From Thermoanaerobaculia bacterium (GTDB lineage: Bacteria > Acidobacteriota > Thermoanaerobaculia > UBA5066), in the NCBI GenBank assembly GCA_022071945.1, contig JAJVIN010000009.1, forward strand, positions 33,303 through 97,302: DNA of 64,000 nucleotides, written 5' to 3'. The notes beneath the pieces are model-generated. The model was not told the DNA's origin. It made no database searches and saw nothing but the letters and a program-made list of their open reading frames with translations. Shown here in pieces: positions 35,572 to 43,773 of the stretch. Both the position numbers and the translations under genes were made by a program. Within the stretch, counting starts at the first letter, position 1; every line of letters begins with the position of its first letter.

Positions 35572-36711
35572 ATGGTTTCAACCGGCGACGTGTGGGTGAT
35601 CGTGGCGTTGAGAGGCGGGATGGACGGGCTCGGGACCGTGATACCGCACGGGGATTCCGACTACCCGGGTTGGCGCCGGGCGCTGAGGATCCTCGCTCCG
35701 GGCAAGGGTCCAGGCTGCTGTCTCGATCTCGATGGGTTCTTTGGCCTTCACCCGGCGATGGCGCCACTGATGCGACTGTGGGAGGCGGGGGACCTGGAGA
35801 TCATCCATGCGGCCGGCTGGCCGGGGGCGCGTCATTCCCATTTCGAGGCCTGGGAAGAGATCGAGAGCGGCGTTGAGGGAGCGGCGCGTCCCTCGTCGGG
35901 GTGGCTGGGCCGGGCGCTGACCGAGGCCAACGTGAGCAACCCGCTGGCGGCGGTCGCCCTTTCCGAGACTCTACCCTTCCTCCTGAAGGGGTTCCCCGGC
36001 GCCGTTCTGATGCCCTCGGCCGATGCGTTCCGGCTCGAGGTCCCGGCTGGAGCGCGGGCGCGTGTCGGGCAGGCGCTGGATCGTCTCCACGCGGGGTGCC
36101 GGGGGCCCCTCGAAGAAGCGAGCCGTTCTACGCTCGCGGCGCTCGGAAGGGTCGACGAGATCCGGGGGCGAATCGCCGCGGGGACGGGCGGCTATCCCGC
36201 GACTCGGTTCGGCCAGCGGCTGCGGCTCCTGGGCGAGCTCATTCGTTCCGGACTGGGAGTCCGCGCCGCCGTCATCGACCTTCCGGGCTGGGACACGCAC
36301 TTCGGGCAGGGAGCCGCGCGGGGCCCGATGGCGGAAAAGCTCCGCGAGCTCGCGGAGGGGTTTGCCGCCTTCTGGAGGCATGTCAGAACCGCCTCCTCGC
36401 GGGTCGGGGTCCTGGCGTTCTCCGAGTTCGGCCGGCGGGTCGAGGAGAACGGCAGCGCAGGCACGGATCACGGGCAGGGCGGTGTCGTCTTGCGTCTTGG
36501 CCGGTCGATCGGGAACGGGCGGGTGAAGGGAAGCTGGCCGGGGCTCGCCCGGCATCAGCTTTCCGGACCGGGGGACGTGGCCGTCACGACGGACCTCCGG
36601 AGGGTTTTTGAAGAAGTCTCGCCAGTCCGGTGGGCCAAGCCGGTGAGGGAGCCGGCTGCTCCAGCTCCCTCGGTCTCCGGCCGCCCTGGCGACTCTTACC
36701 TGACGAAGTAG
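35572..36711 (+). CDS. DUF1501-family protein
   Basis: The ATG at 35572 follows AGGAGCGACC. The 379-aa product has the DUF1501 pattern VIVALRGGMDGLGTVIPHGD, GLHPAMAPLMRLWEAGDLEIIHAAGWPGARHSHFEAWE, IDLPGWDTHFGQG, LAFSEFGRRVEENGSAGTDHGQGGVVLRLG. The fold is related to the alkaline phosphatase/sulfatase superfamily. Family members usually have a Tat signal, but this one begins directly with the first core strand and has none. It may therefore be exported with the Tat-signal-bearing DUF1800 partner or remain in the cytoplasm. Confidence 0.82.
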   Translation: MVSTGDVWVIVALRGGMDGLGTVIPHGDSDYPGWRRALRILAPGKGPGCCLDLDGFFGLHPAMAPLMRLWEAGDLEIIHAAGWPGARHSHFEAWEEIESGVEGAARPSSGWLGRALTEANVSNPLAAVALSETLPFLLKGFPGAVLMPSADAFRLEVPAGARARVGQALDRLHAGCRGPLEEASRSTLAALGRVDEIRGRIAAGTGGYPATRFGQRLRLLGELIRSGLGVRAAVIDLPGWDTHFGQGAARGPMAEKLRELAEGFAAFWRHVRTASSRVGVLAFSEFGRRVEENGSAGTDHGQGGVVLRLGRSIGNGRVKGSWPGLARHQLSGPGDVAVTTDLRRVFEEVSPVRWAKPVREPAAPAPSVSGRPGDSYLTK

Positions 36712-36752
36712 GCCTCAGCCAGGAACCGTTCCTGGAAGACCCAAGCGAGGAC

Positions 36753-36818
36753 CCTCCCTCCCCTCGCCCCGCGTGAGCGGGGAGAGGGTGCCGGCAGGCG
36801 GGTGAGGGGCCCCCCTTG
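36753..36818. repeat. REP-like GC-rich intergenic hairpin
   Basis: The stretch has complementary arms around CTCGCCCCGCGTGAGCGGGG followed by GAGAGGGTGCCGGCAGG and CGGGTGAGGGG. This matches the look of the common CCCTCACCC/GGGTGAGGG intergenic elements in GC-rich bacteria. It separates the DUF1501 gene from accessory DNA. Copy number elsewhere in the genome is unknown. Confidence 0.5.
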
Positions 36819-36847
36819 TCCTGGCCCCTGTTGCGAGACTCCTCCGG

Positions 36848-36955
36848 ATGGCAAAGCCGCTTGATCCCTGCGAGTGCGACCGGGTACTCCGCGGACAGAT
36901 GACGAATGCGGAGCGAAAGCTCTCATGGTGGTTCTGTGACCGGGCGGATGGAGCC
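36848..36955 (+). pseudogene. DUF559-type endonuclease-like fragment
   Basis: A short frame reads MAKPLDPCECDRVLRGQMTNAERKLSWWFCDR. The LRxxMTxAERKLWW pattern is the N-terminal signature of DUF559 (Vsr-like) proteins, but the frame then loses similarity and runs into the SRPBCC gene on the other strand. Only the first roughly 30 residues of what is normally a domain of about 110 survive, so it is a remnant. It marks the beginning of the gene-poor, degraded accessory region. Confidence 0.4.
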
Positions 36956-36965
36956 GCTCACTCCG

Positions 36966-37454
36966 TCAAGCAGCTCTCTCGCTCTGAGAGATCAACCGGC
37001 ACCCGAGGTGCCGGGCCAGTCCGACGCCTCCCGTGTTCATGACGTAGTCGTGATTCCAGCGGAATGCGAACCCGAGTACCGGAGCGAGGAGGTTCATCCA
37101 GGGCTTCGTGGTGTGGACGGTCCAGGTGTAGGTGACCCGTGTGGTCTCACCGGCGGGGTCGAGGAGCCAAGTTCCCTGGCCCTGCAGCTCGCCAGAGGCG
37201 ATCCCAGAAATCCGCAGGAGGGAAACGAGCTCGGTCAGGCGCATGTCGAAGGAAAGGGAGTAAGGCAGGCGCCCCTTCCAGGAGAAGCGCCGCACGGACC
37301 CCAGCCCGTCAGGACCGCCTGGCTGAAGCTCCACGACGCTGGTGACCGAGGGCCACCATTCAGGCCAGCGTTCCGTGAGGAGGAGGGCATCCCACAACCG
37401 GTCGACGGGCGCGTCCAGGTGCCAGACGGTGACGAAGGAGTAGGAGCGTGGCAT
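36966..37454 (-). CDS. SRPBCC-family (polyketide cyclase/dehydrase-like) protein
   Basis: The ATG at 37454 (MPRSYSFVTVWHLDAPVDRLWDALL) was preferred to a TTG nine bases upstream. The 162-aa product has the START-like helix-grip pattern: an N-terminal strand and a DxLWDALLLTERWPEWWPSV helix. A central antiparallel sheet (TTRVTYTWTVHTT) and a long C-terminal helix follow. Proteins of this type bind small hydrophobic ligands; no specific ligand can be inferred. Confidence 0.75.
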   Translation of the reverse strand: MPRSYSFVTVWHLDAPVDRLWDALLLTERWPEWWPSVTSVVELQPGGPDGLGSVRRFSWKGRLPYSLSFDMRLTELVSLLRISGIASGELQGQGTWLLDPAGETTRVTYTWTVHTTKPWMNLLAPVLGFAFRWNHDYVMNTGGVGLARHLGCRLISQSERAA

Positions 37455-37594
37455 GGATGGCAAGGCGAGAGATTAACGCGAGCCGGGCCGGGTTCACCAG
37501 GGGAGTGCCTCTCCGAGGCGAAGGGATGTAGAGACGAAACGGTCCCCGAATCGCGTTCATCTAGGGCCTGTCATCTGGGCGAAGCTCGGCGGAC

Positions 37595-37699
37595 TCATGA
37601 ATCGAATTCACCGTCCATCCCGTACGACGGATGATAGAGATCGCAGGCCGGCGCCGGGAGGGAGGCGAGTCGCTCGACACCGGTGTCAATCGCGGCCAC
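37595..37699 (-). pseudogene. Truncated PIN-toxin-like frame
   Basis: A GTG at 37699, overlapping the end of the ribbon-helix-helix gene, opens a frame reading VAAIDTGVERLASLPAPAC. It stops after 34 codons. The start resembles the first strand of PIN ribonucleases (M-x-x-hydrophobic-D-T), and PIN toxins often follow such antitoxins with the same overlap. The rest of a PIN domain (about 130 residues) is absent. It is best read as a toxin remnant, with low certainty because only the first strand matches. Confidence 0.3.
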
Positions 37700-37940
37700 T
37701 GTCAACGCACCGCTCCAACATCTCGTCGCGGATCGCCTCGCGCGTCCACCACTCGGTCAGGGGTCCACAGTCGTGCGGCTCGAGATCGAGGATGGACTTC
37801 CCGGCCGCCGTTCTTTCCCGCGTGGCGTAACGCTCCATCGCCTCCCGTATCACCGCTGCGATCGGGCGCCCTTCGTCGCGGGCGATACCCCTGAGTCGAT
37901 GATATGTGTGTTCATCGACGCGTACCGGCTTCAGCCTCAT
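37686..37940 (-). CDS. Ribbon-helix-helix (CopG-like) antitoxin
   Basis: The 84-aa product begins MRLKPVRVDEHTYHRLRGIARDEGRPIAAVIREAMERYA. This is a beta strand followed by two helices in the pattern of CopG/RHH DNA-binding antitoxins. The C-terminal part (ILDLEPHDCGPLTEWWTREAIRDEMLE) would wrap a toxin. An AT-rich GTAAAAT box lies just upstream of the ATG and could be its -10 element. The expected toxin downstream is only a 34-codon remnant. It sits about 0.4 kb from the first cas gene, on the opposite strand. Confidence 0.7.
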   Translation of the reverse strand: MRLKPVRVDEHTYHRLRGIARDEGRPIAAVIREAMERYATRERTAAGKSILDLEPHDCGPLTEWWTREAIRDEMLERCVDSGRD

Positions 37941-38161
37941 GTCTCGATTTTACTTGCGGGAGAATGCTGGGCGGCCACCAGGTACCCTCGCTGGTGGCGG
38001 CGCGTAAGCAGCCCCAGGAGAGGCCGCGGACGTGCTCGCCGGCCACCTGAACATGCGTTGAGCCACCCGGGCTCATTGCATAGAATGGTGCCGCTCGAAA
38101 TCTGATGCTGCTGTTAGCCCTACGCGCCAGCCAACTTGGAGCCCGGATTCCCTACGAGGTC

Positions 38162-38344
38162 ATGACCATCAAGGAAGTCGCCGCGTTGCTCGAGTTCACC
38201 GAGAAGACCGCATACGCCACGCCCCTGGCCGGCGAGATTTCGGCTTTCGAGAGCCGCGGACGGTCTCCCAAAGGGAGCACCGAGTTCGACCAGAGGATCG
38301 AGGCGCGGCCGCGCGGTGGGGACGGGAGAGGTCGTGGCGAGTAG
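38162..38344 (+). CDS. Excisionase-like helix-turn-helix ORF, probably degraded
   Basis: The frame reads MTIKEVAALLEFTEKTAYATPLAGEISAFESRGRSPKG. The opening matches the HTH_17/excisionase pattern (TxKEVAxxLxxxEKTxY), but the second half of the domain, normally a short wing followed by DxxxWI, is distorted. It may be a frameshifted or diverged remnant. It overlaps the start of the first cas3 by 11 bp on the same strand, so it could be the first gene of operon 1 and act as a regulator, or be left over from a mobile element that brought the island. Confidence 0.4.
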   Translation: MTIKEVAALLEFTEKTAYATPLAGEISAFESRGRSPKGSTEFDQRIEARPRGGDGRGRGE

Positions 38345-41300
38345 CGAATCGCTCGCTTCCGTGGCGATTACGGGCGAGGCAGAGGCGGTGGAGTGGCTTC
38401 GGTGTGCGCTCGGCCTCGATGCGGCCCAAGCGCCGTTCCCATGGCAGATCGAGCTGCTTCGACGCTTCCGCCGAGGCGAAGTCGTCTCTTCACTCGACAT
38501 CCCGACGGGCCTAGGCAAGACTGCGGTCATGGCCGTGTGGCTCGTCGCGCGAGCGCTCGGAGCCGCCTTGCCTCGACGGCTCATCTACGTCGTCGATCGA
38601 CGAGCGGTCGTGGATCAAGCGACCGCGGTGGCCGAGTCACTCTGCGAGTGGGTAGCGAGAGAAGGAGATGTCGCAGACGCCCTCGGCCTCGACGATCGCC
38701 CTCTGCCCATCTCCACGCTCCGTGGCCAGCACGTCGACAACCGGGCGTGGCTCGAGGACCCCTCGTCGCCCGCGATCGTCGTCGGCACCGTCGACATGGT
38801 GGGCTCTCGGCTCCTCTTCTCGGGCTACGGCGTCTCGTCGAAAATGCGGCCTTACCACGCAGGTCTCCTCGGCGCGGACACTCTCGTTGTTCTCGATGAG
38901 GCCCACTTGGTCCCTGCCTTCGAGGACCTCCTCAGACAGATCGAGCGGGGAGCCGAATCATTCGGCCCGAGGGAATCTCCGCTTCGTCATCTCGTTCCTT
39001 CGTTCAGGCTGTTGTCGCTCTCGGCGACGGGACGCCAGACCGACGCCACGACGCTGACACTCTCCGACGACGATCGAAGCAACCCGATCGTCAAGAAGCG
39101 CCTGACAGCGAAGAAGGCGCTGAGCATCGTGAATCTAGCCAGTGTGGAGGAGGCCACGGCCGCCCCGGACGACGGCAAGAATGCTGACGACGCCGACGAG
39201 GCGACCAGCAAGATGAAGGGCCCCCAGCTCGCTGACGTCCTCGCACGGCAGGCATGGGATCTGGCGGGAAGAGGGTCGGCCAAAGTCCGGTGTCTCGTGT
39301 TCTGCGACGCGCGCAACGACGCGACCGCCATCGCTTCCGAACTGCGCGATCTGGCAAAGCCGGCCGGCGCGAACGAGCCGACCATCGAGCTACTCGTAGG
39401 CGGTCGCCGAGTCAAGGAGCGCACTCAAGCGCGCGATGCTCTGGCCCGGCTCGGCTTCCTCGCGGGCACAGCCGTGAACTTGGAGCGCCCGGCCTTCCTG
39501 ATTGCAACCTCGGCCGGAGAGGTCGGTGTCGACCTCGACGCGGACCACATGGTCTGTGACTTGGTCGCGTGGGAGCGCATGGTCCAGAGACTCGGCCGAG
39601 TGAACCGGCGCGGAGACGGAGATGCGAAGGTCGTCGTCGTCGTCGACCGTGAGCCCGCGCCCTCTGACAGCACCACGAAAGCCCTCCAGAAAAGGGAGGC
39701 ATCCAAAACGGCGAAGGTACGACTCGATGAGCTGACGAAGAAGGCGAACGACCTGCAGGGCCCGAAAGCCTCCGTTCCGAGAGGCCAGAAGAAGTCCGCC
39801 GACGACCGAGCTGCCGAGGAGAGGCGAAAGCAAGCTGAGAAGGAGCTGAAGAAGTCGATCTCCGCGTGTCAGAAGCGCATCAAGGCGTTCAAGGACGCCG
39901 ACGCGAAGGTCGTGGCGCGACATGAGGCGGCGGTTGGGCAACATCGTGCTCTCCGGAGTTTGCTCGCCGCCGCGACCAGGGACGGTGGCACCTTGAGCCC
40001 CGATGCTCTTGCGGGGCTGCGCTCTCGCCCAGACCTCGTCGATGCCCTCCGCGACGCGACGACCGTCGAGCCGCTTCGGCCCGAGCTGACGCGCCCCCTG
40101 GTCGATGCGTGGTCGATGACTTCGCTCGACGAGCACCCCGGCAGGCCCGACGTCGATCCGTGGTTGCGCGGCTTTCGTCCCAGCGATCCACCTCAGACCA
40201 CGTTGGTATGGCGACGACATCTACCAGTGCGTACTGATGGAGCCTTCGACGCGAAGGCCGCGAAGCGCTTCTTCGAAGCTGCGCCTCCGCACACGAGCGA
40301 GCAACTCGAGACCGAGACCCACATCGTGCTTGATTGGCTCATCGCGCGTGCTTCCGCGAAGAAGCCGGAGCCATCCAAGACCCTCAAGAGCATTCTCGAC
40401 AAGCGTTCTGCCGATGCCGGCCTTTCAGCGAAGCAGCGGGATGAACTGGCCGCCCATGACGAAAGAGTCCGGTTTTGGGAATCCCGGCCGAAGGCGGAGG
40501 ACGTGGTCGCAGTAGTTCTGACGCCGCGAGGTGAAACCAAAGGACGAACCCTGAGCCAGCTTCAGATCCCTGCCGGCGATGAAGGAAAGAAGGCGCGCGA
40601 GCAACTCCGGGAGCTGCTGAGCACGGCGACACTCGTCATCGACGCACGCCTCGGAGGACTCGTCGACGGCCTATTGAGCGAGAAGGCAGACGCTACCGCC
40701 GAAGCCTCGGACGATGGCTCGACGGTTTGGCTCGCTCGCCCTGACACCGCGGATGTCCCCGTAACGGGGTTCCGCATCCGTCTATTGGGTGCCAGCGGGG
40801 AAGACGAGTCAGCGTGGCGCACGGCGCCAGGAGCCGGATGGGTGCGACGCCATTTGTTCGCGACAAACGTGGTGAACGGTGAGCCATCCGAGGCGCTGGT
40901 TATCGATGGGTGGGCGGGCGATGCCGCGAACGAAGAAGAACGGGCAGCTGCGGATCGTCCGCAGCAGCTCGATGAGCACCAGAGCTGGGCCGAACAGTGC
41001 GCGCGGCGGATCGCCCAGCGTCTCGGTATCGAGGCGGAACGCGCGAATCTCCTTGCTCTGGCGGCTCGTCTTCATGACGAAGGAAAGCGCGCGCCGCGCT
41101 GGAAGCGCGCGTTCAAGGCCCCGAACGATGGCCGCGACTACGCGAAGACGAGGGGGCCGATCGACTTCGACCTCCTCGACGGCTACCGACACGAGCTGGG
41201 CTCGCTGCCCTACGTGGAGGCCCACGAGAACTTCAAGGCGCTTCCCCCAGATGATCAGGACTTCGTCCTCCATCTCATCGCGGCGCATCACGGTTTCGCT

Positions 41301-41510
41301 CGACCCGTGATCGGCACGCGCGGCTGCGACGATGCGCCGCCGTCCATCGTGGAGAAACGTGCGCGTGCGATCGCGCTTCGTTTCGCGAGGCTCTCGAAGC
41401 GCTGGGGACCGTGGGGGCTGGCATGGTGGGAAGCGCTTCTCCGCGCGGCAGACCAGACGGCGTCGCGCCGCAACCAGCTGGCAGCGATAGCACAGAAGGA
41501 CCAGCCGTGA
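38334..41510 (+). CDS. cas3: Cas3 helicase-nuclease, type I-G operon 1 (C-terminal HD)
   Basis: The GTG at 38334 was chosen because GGGAGAGG lies just upstream; an in-frame GTG at 38316 is possible. The 1058-aa protein has Walker A PTGLGKT (about residues 57-63), DEAH at about 188-191 in VVLDEAHLVPAFEDLL, and LGRVNRRGDG (motif VI). A long Lys/Ala-rich helical insertion (about 468-540, KKSADDRAAEERRKQAEKEL) follows. The HD nuclease domain is C-terminal: LAARLHDEGKRAPRW (His914-Asp915), YRHELGSL, IAAHHGFARP and RAADQTAS. C-terminal HD placement is typical of I-U/I-G Cas3. It would unwind and degrade target DNA recruited by the operon 1 complex. It ends in TGATG, coupled to csb3. Confidence 0.92.
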   Translation: MASSESLASVAITGEAEAVEWLRCALGLDAAQAPFPWQIELLRRFRRGEVVSSLDIPTGLGKTAVMAVWLVARALGAALPRRLIYVVDRRAVVDQATAVAESLCEWVAREGDVADALGLDDRPLPISTLRGQHVDNRAWLEDPSSPAIVVGTVDMVGSRLLFSGYGVSSKMRPYHAGLLGADTLVVLDEAHLVPAFEDLLRQIERGAESFGPRESPLRHLVPSFRLLSLSATGRQTDATTLTLSDDDRSNPIVKKRLTAKKALSIVNLASVEEATAAPDDGKNADDADEATSKMKGPQLADVLARQAWDLAGRGSAKVRCLVFCDARNDATAIASELRDLAKPAGANEPTIELLVGGRRVKERTQARDALARLGFLAGTAVNLERPAFLIATSAGEVGVDLDADHMVCDLVAWERMVQRLGRVNRRGDGDAKVVVVVDREPAPSDSTTKALQKREASKTAKVRLDELTKKANDLQGPKASVPRGQKKSADDRAAEERRKQAEKELKKSISACQKRIKAFKDADAKVVARHEAAVGQHRALRSLLAAATRDGGTLSPDALAGLRSRPDLVDALRDATTVEPLRPELTRPLVDAWSMTSLDEHPGRPDVDPWLRGFRPSDPPQTTLVWRRHLPVRTDGAFDAKAAKRFFEAAPPHTSEQLETETHIVLDWLIARASAKKPEPSKTLKSILDKRSADAGLSAKQRDELAAHDERVRFWESRPKAEDVVAVVLTPRGETKGRTLSQLQIPAGDEGKKAREQLRELLSTATLVIDARLGGLVDGLLSEKADATAEASDDGSTVWLARPDTADVPVTGFRIRLLGASGEDESAWRTAPGAGWVRRHLFATNVVNGEPSEALVIDGWAGDAANEEERAAADRPQQLDEHQSWAEQCARRIAQRLGIEAERANLLALAARLHDEGKRAPRWKRAFKAPNDGRDYAKTRGPIDFDLLDGYRHELGSLPYVEAHENFKALPPDDQDFVLHLIAAHHGFARPVIGTRGCDDAPPSIVEKRARAIALRFARLSKRWGPWGLAWWEALLRAADQTASRRNQLAAIAQKDQP

Positions 41511-42511
41511 TGACGCACACGACTGCATCCATCCCCGTCGACCTTGCGAGCCCGGGCCAGGTGCTCGCCTGCATGGGCTTCCTCGAAGCGGCAGAGGTTC
41601 TGGCCGGCGGCACCGAGGCGCACTTCGACTGGAGCGAAGCGCAAGCGACCTTTGTGCTCCGAGCTGACGGTGACAAGAACCCGTTCGAAGTCGTCCTCGA
41701 GTTCTTGTCGAAGGCGAGGATCCGCGAACTGACGCCCATTGGCTACGTCGAAGGTGGTGCAGCCGACGGCGACGACAGTGAAGAGGAAGACGTCACGCCC
41801 GGCGAACCTGAAGACGGTCCTGAGTCTGACGACGAGGATCCGGGCGAGGCGCAGGGACGCACCATCGCTCGTGCATTCCCAGCTGGAGAAGGTGAGCGCA
41901 ACGCGCTCCCGATTCAACTCGAGGCCGACGGACGCCGCCTCGCAGTGAGTCACTGGGCCGAGGCCCGAAAGAGTCCGCACACGCCGTGGCTTTCCAGAGA
42001 TGACTTCAAGCTCTATTCGGGTAATCGGTCGGCCAACCGTATCGCGACCCAGATGCTTCAGGGCGTGGGCGCGAAACCAAGGAAGAACCAATCGATCGGT
42101 GAATTCAGGAACCGTGGCCTGCAACAGCTCTGGCAGGAACGCCGCGACGATCTGGTGAATGCTCCTTTCGACGTCGTCACGCCGATGGGCGGCAGCTTCA
42201 ACTTCGATCCTCGCGGTGCCTGGACCGCGATCGACGCGGGCTACTCGCCGAACACGCAGAAGGACGGCATCGCCGCCTCGCCTGTCGTGGAGATCCTCGC
42301 GGCCATTGGGCTCGAGCACGCGCGGCCCGACCGATACGAGAGTCGCAAGGTTCGCTACGCAGTCTGGGGGCATCCGTTGCCACCGATGCTGGGGCGCGCG
42401 GCGCTCGCCGGCGCCGACTTCAAGGTGCCCATGCGGAGGTTCCAGTTCGACCTGTCTGGAACGAAGCACAGCCCAATCGTGACCACCGCAAGAGAGGAGA
42501 CCCAACCATGA
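41510..42511 (+). CDS. csb3: Csb3 (GSU0052 family, Cas8u2-type large subunit)
   Basis: The 333-aa product begins MTHTTASIPVDLASPGQVLACMGFLEAAEVLAGG, the N-terminal pattern of Csb3 (VDLxxPGQxxACxGxLExA). A highly acidic linker (about 80-120, DGDDSEEEDVTPGEPEDG) is followed by SPHTPWLSRDDFKLYSGNRSA and SFNFDPRGAWTAIDAGYSPN, typical of the family. Csb3 is regarded as the large subunit of one I-U/I-G variant and would recognise the PAM in the effector complex. The ATG overlaps the cas3 stop (TGATG) and the stop overlaps csb1 by four bases. Operon 2 has the alternative large subunit Csx17 in the equivalent place. Confidence 0.85.
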   Translation: MTHTTASIPVDLASPGQVLACMGFLEAAEVLAGGTEAHFDWSEAQATFVLRADGDKNPFEVVLEFLSKARIRELTPIGYVEGGAADGDDSEEEDVTPGEPEDGPESDDEDPGEAQGRTIARAFPAGEGERNALPIQLEADGRRLAVSHWAEARKSPHTPWLSRDDFKLYSGNRSANRIATQMLQGVGAKPRKNQSIGEFRNRGLQQLWQERRDDLVNAPFDVVTPMGGSFNFDPRGAWTAIDAGYSPNTQKDGIAASPVVEILAAIGLEHARPDRYESRKVRYAVWGHPLPPMLGRAALAGADFKVPMRRFQFDLSGTKHSPIVTTAREETQP

Positions 42512-43773
42512 CATTGAAGGCCGCAGAAAATACCGATCCGTCGCCGAGCCAGGAGACCACCAAGCTCTTCGATTCGTGGCTCGCCGCCGATGGGCCGGTC
42601 GCACTCCGTCTGCGCCAGAAGCTCCTCCCCGTCGAGGCTGATGAGAGCGGTCGCGGCGTCATCTTCCCGCCGACCTATGCCGACATCGGCTACAACATCG
42701 ATACGCTCGCGGACGGCACGCGCGTCGCGATGATCGACACGGTCGGGTCCCAGGCAAACCGACTGGAGCCGATCTTCAAGTCGACCGGAAAAGACGCGGA
42801 GGGCAACGAGCTGAACGCGCTCGCGAGCCTCGTACCGCAGGTCGAGATCATCTTGCACCAGGCCGCCGGCAAGAAGGGGAACAAAAAACAGGAGGGCGGG
42901 GGTGGCCACATCGAGAAGCGCTCACTCCTTGACCTCGCGCACCGCAGCGCGGACGCCGTCGTGCTCGCGAGCCCGACGCTAAAAGGTGCCGTCGAGGATG
43001 CCTTCATGGCCTTGCGCAATTGCGGGAACGCCGCTCTGCTCGCTGCGATCGCGCCGACCTCGCTGGTCTTCGGCGTGTGGGATTCACGCGGCGGCACCGG
43101 TGAGAAGCGCCCCCGGTTGGTGCGCTCGATCATCCGCGCATGGGACGTCGAGGTCCTTCACAGCGCGGCGCAGTTCAACTCGGTGTGGAAGGCGCTGAGT
43201 GAGGAGCAGCAGCAGGAACTCGAGAAAGAGGCCAAGGCGAGGAAAATCAAACTCTCGGTGAAGGGCTTCAAGGACGCACCGGCGACGTTCCGTACCGACA
43301 AGAACCAGTTCGTCAATGGTGCCCCAAACCCCGAGGCGCGCGTGCTCGGTGGCGTGCTCGCGAAGGGGGTCATCGAGCGCGACGTCACGATCAACCTCGT
43401 CGCTCTTCGAGGCATCCGTGGCAAGGACGCCGACGAGACCACGGAGGTTCAGAAGTACCTGCTCGGGCTGGCGCTCCTGGCGGCCACCGCGGATCTCGAG
43501 CTGTTCCTGCGCGAGGTATGCCTGCTCCGTTACGCCAACGACGACACGTGGACGGAGGTCCCGCGCCGCGGTGAGCCCGACAAAGTAACCCTCCCCAAGC
43601 AGGACCAGCTTGTCGCCTACGCGATGGCTGCTGCTTTGCCATTCAAGGCGAAATGGCCCGACGGACTCAAGAAGGATGACAAACCCGTCCTCGAGCACGA
43701 GTTCAACCTCGCAGAGGCCAAGAAGCTGCTGGCGAAGAAGGACGACAACGCTCAGGCGGAAGCGCAGGAATGA
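42508..43773 (+). CDS. csb1: Csb1 (GSU0053 family, Cas7-type backbone), operon 1
   Basis: The 421-aa product has the Csb1 pattern: IFPPTYADIGYNIDTLADGTRVAMIDTVGSQANRLEPIF, VVLASPTLKGAVEDAFMALRNCGNAALLAAIAPTSLVFGVWDSRGGTGEKRPRLVRSIIRAWDV, and a central RAMP core. Csb1 is the I-G Cas7 that polymerises along the crRNA spacer. It is about 90 residues longer than the operon 2 copy. The extra length is mainly a Lys-rich insertion (about 215-250) and a charged tail (KKLLAKKDDNAQAEAQE). The matching MANRLE/QANRLE segment in both copies shows they are homologous, though strongly diverged. Confidence 0.88.
   Translation: MTLKAAENTDPSPSQETTKLFDSWLAADGPVALRLRQKLLPVEADESGRGVIFPPTYADIGYNIDTLADGTRVAMIDTVGSQANRLEPIFKSTGKDAEGNELNALASLVPQVEIILHQAAGKKGNKKQEGGGGHIEKRSLLDLAHRSADAVVLASPTLKGAVEDAFMALRNCGNAALLAAIAPTSLVFGVWDSRGGTGEKRPRLVRSIIRAWDVEVLHSAAQFNSVWKALSEEQQQELEKEAKARKIKLSVKGFKDAPATFRTDKNQFVNGAPNPEARVLGGVLAKGVIERDVTINLVALRGIRGKDADETTEVQKYLLGLALLAATADLELFLREVCLLRYANDDTWTEVPRRGEPDKVTLPKQDQLVAYAMAAALPFKAKWPDGLKKDDKPVLEHEFNLAEAKKLLAKKDDNAQAEAQE

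Noticed and set aside
37970..38000. Hairpin CCACCAG / CTGGTGG upstream of operon 1 as a possible terminator or operator
   Set aside because: There is no T-run, and the position relative to known starts does not favour a specific role.
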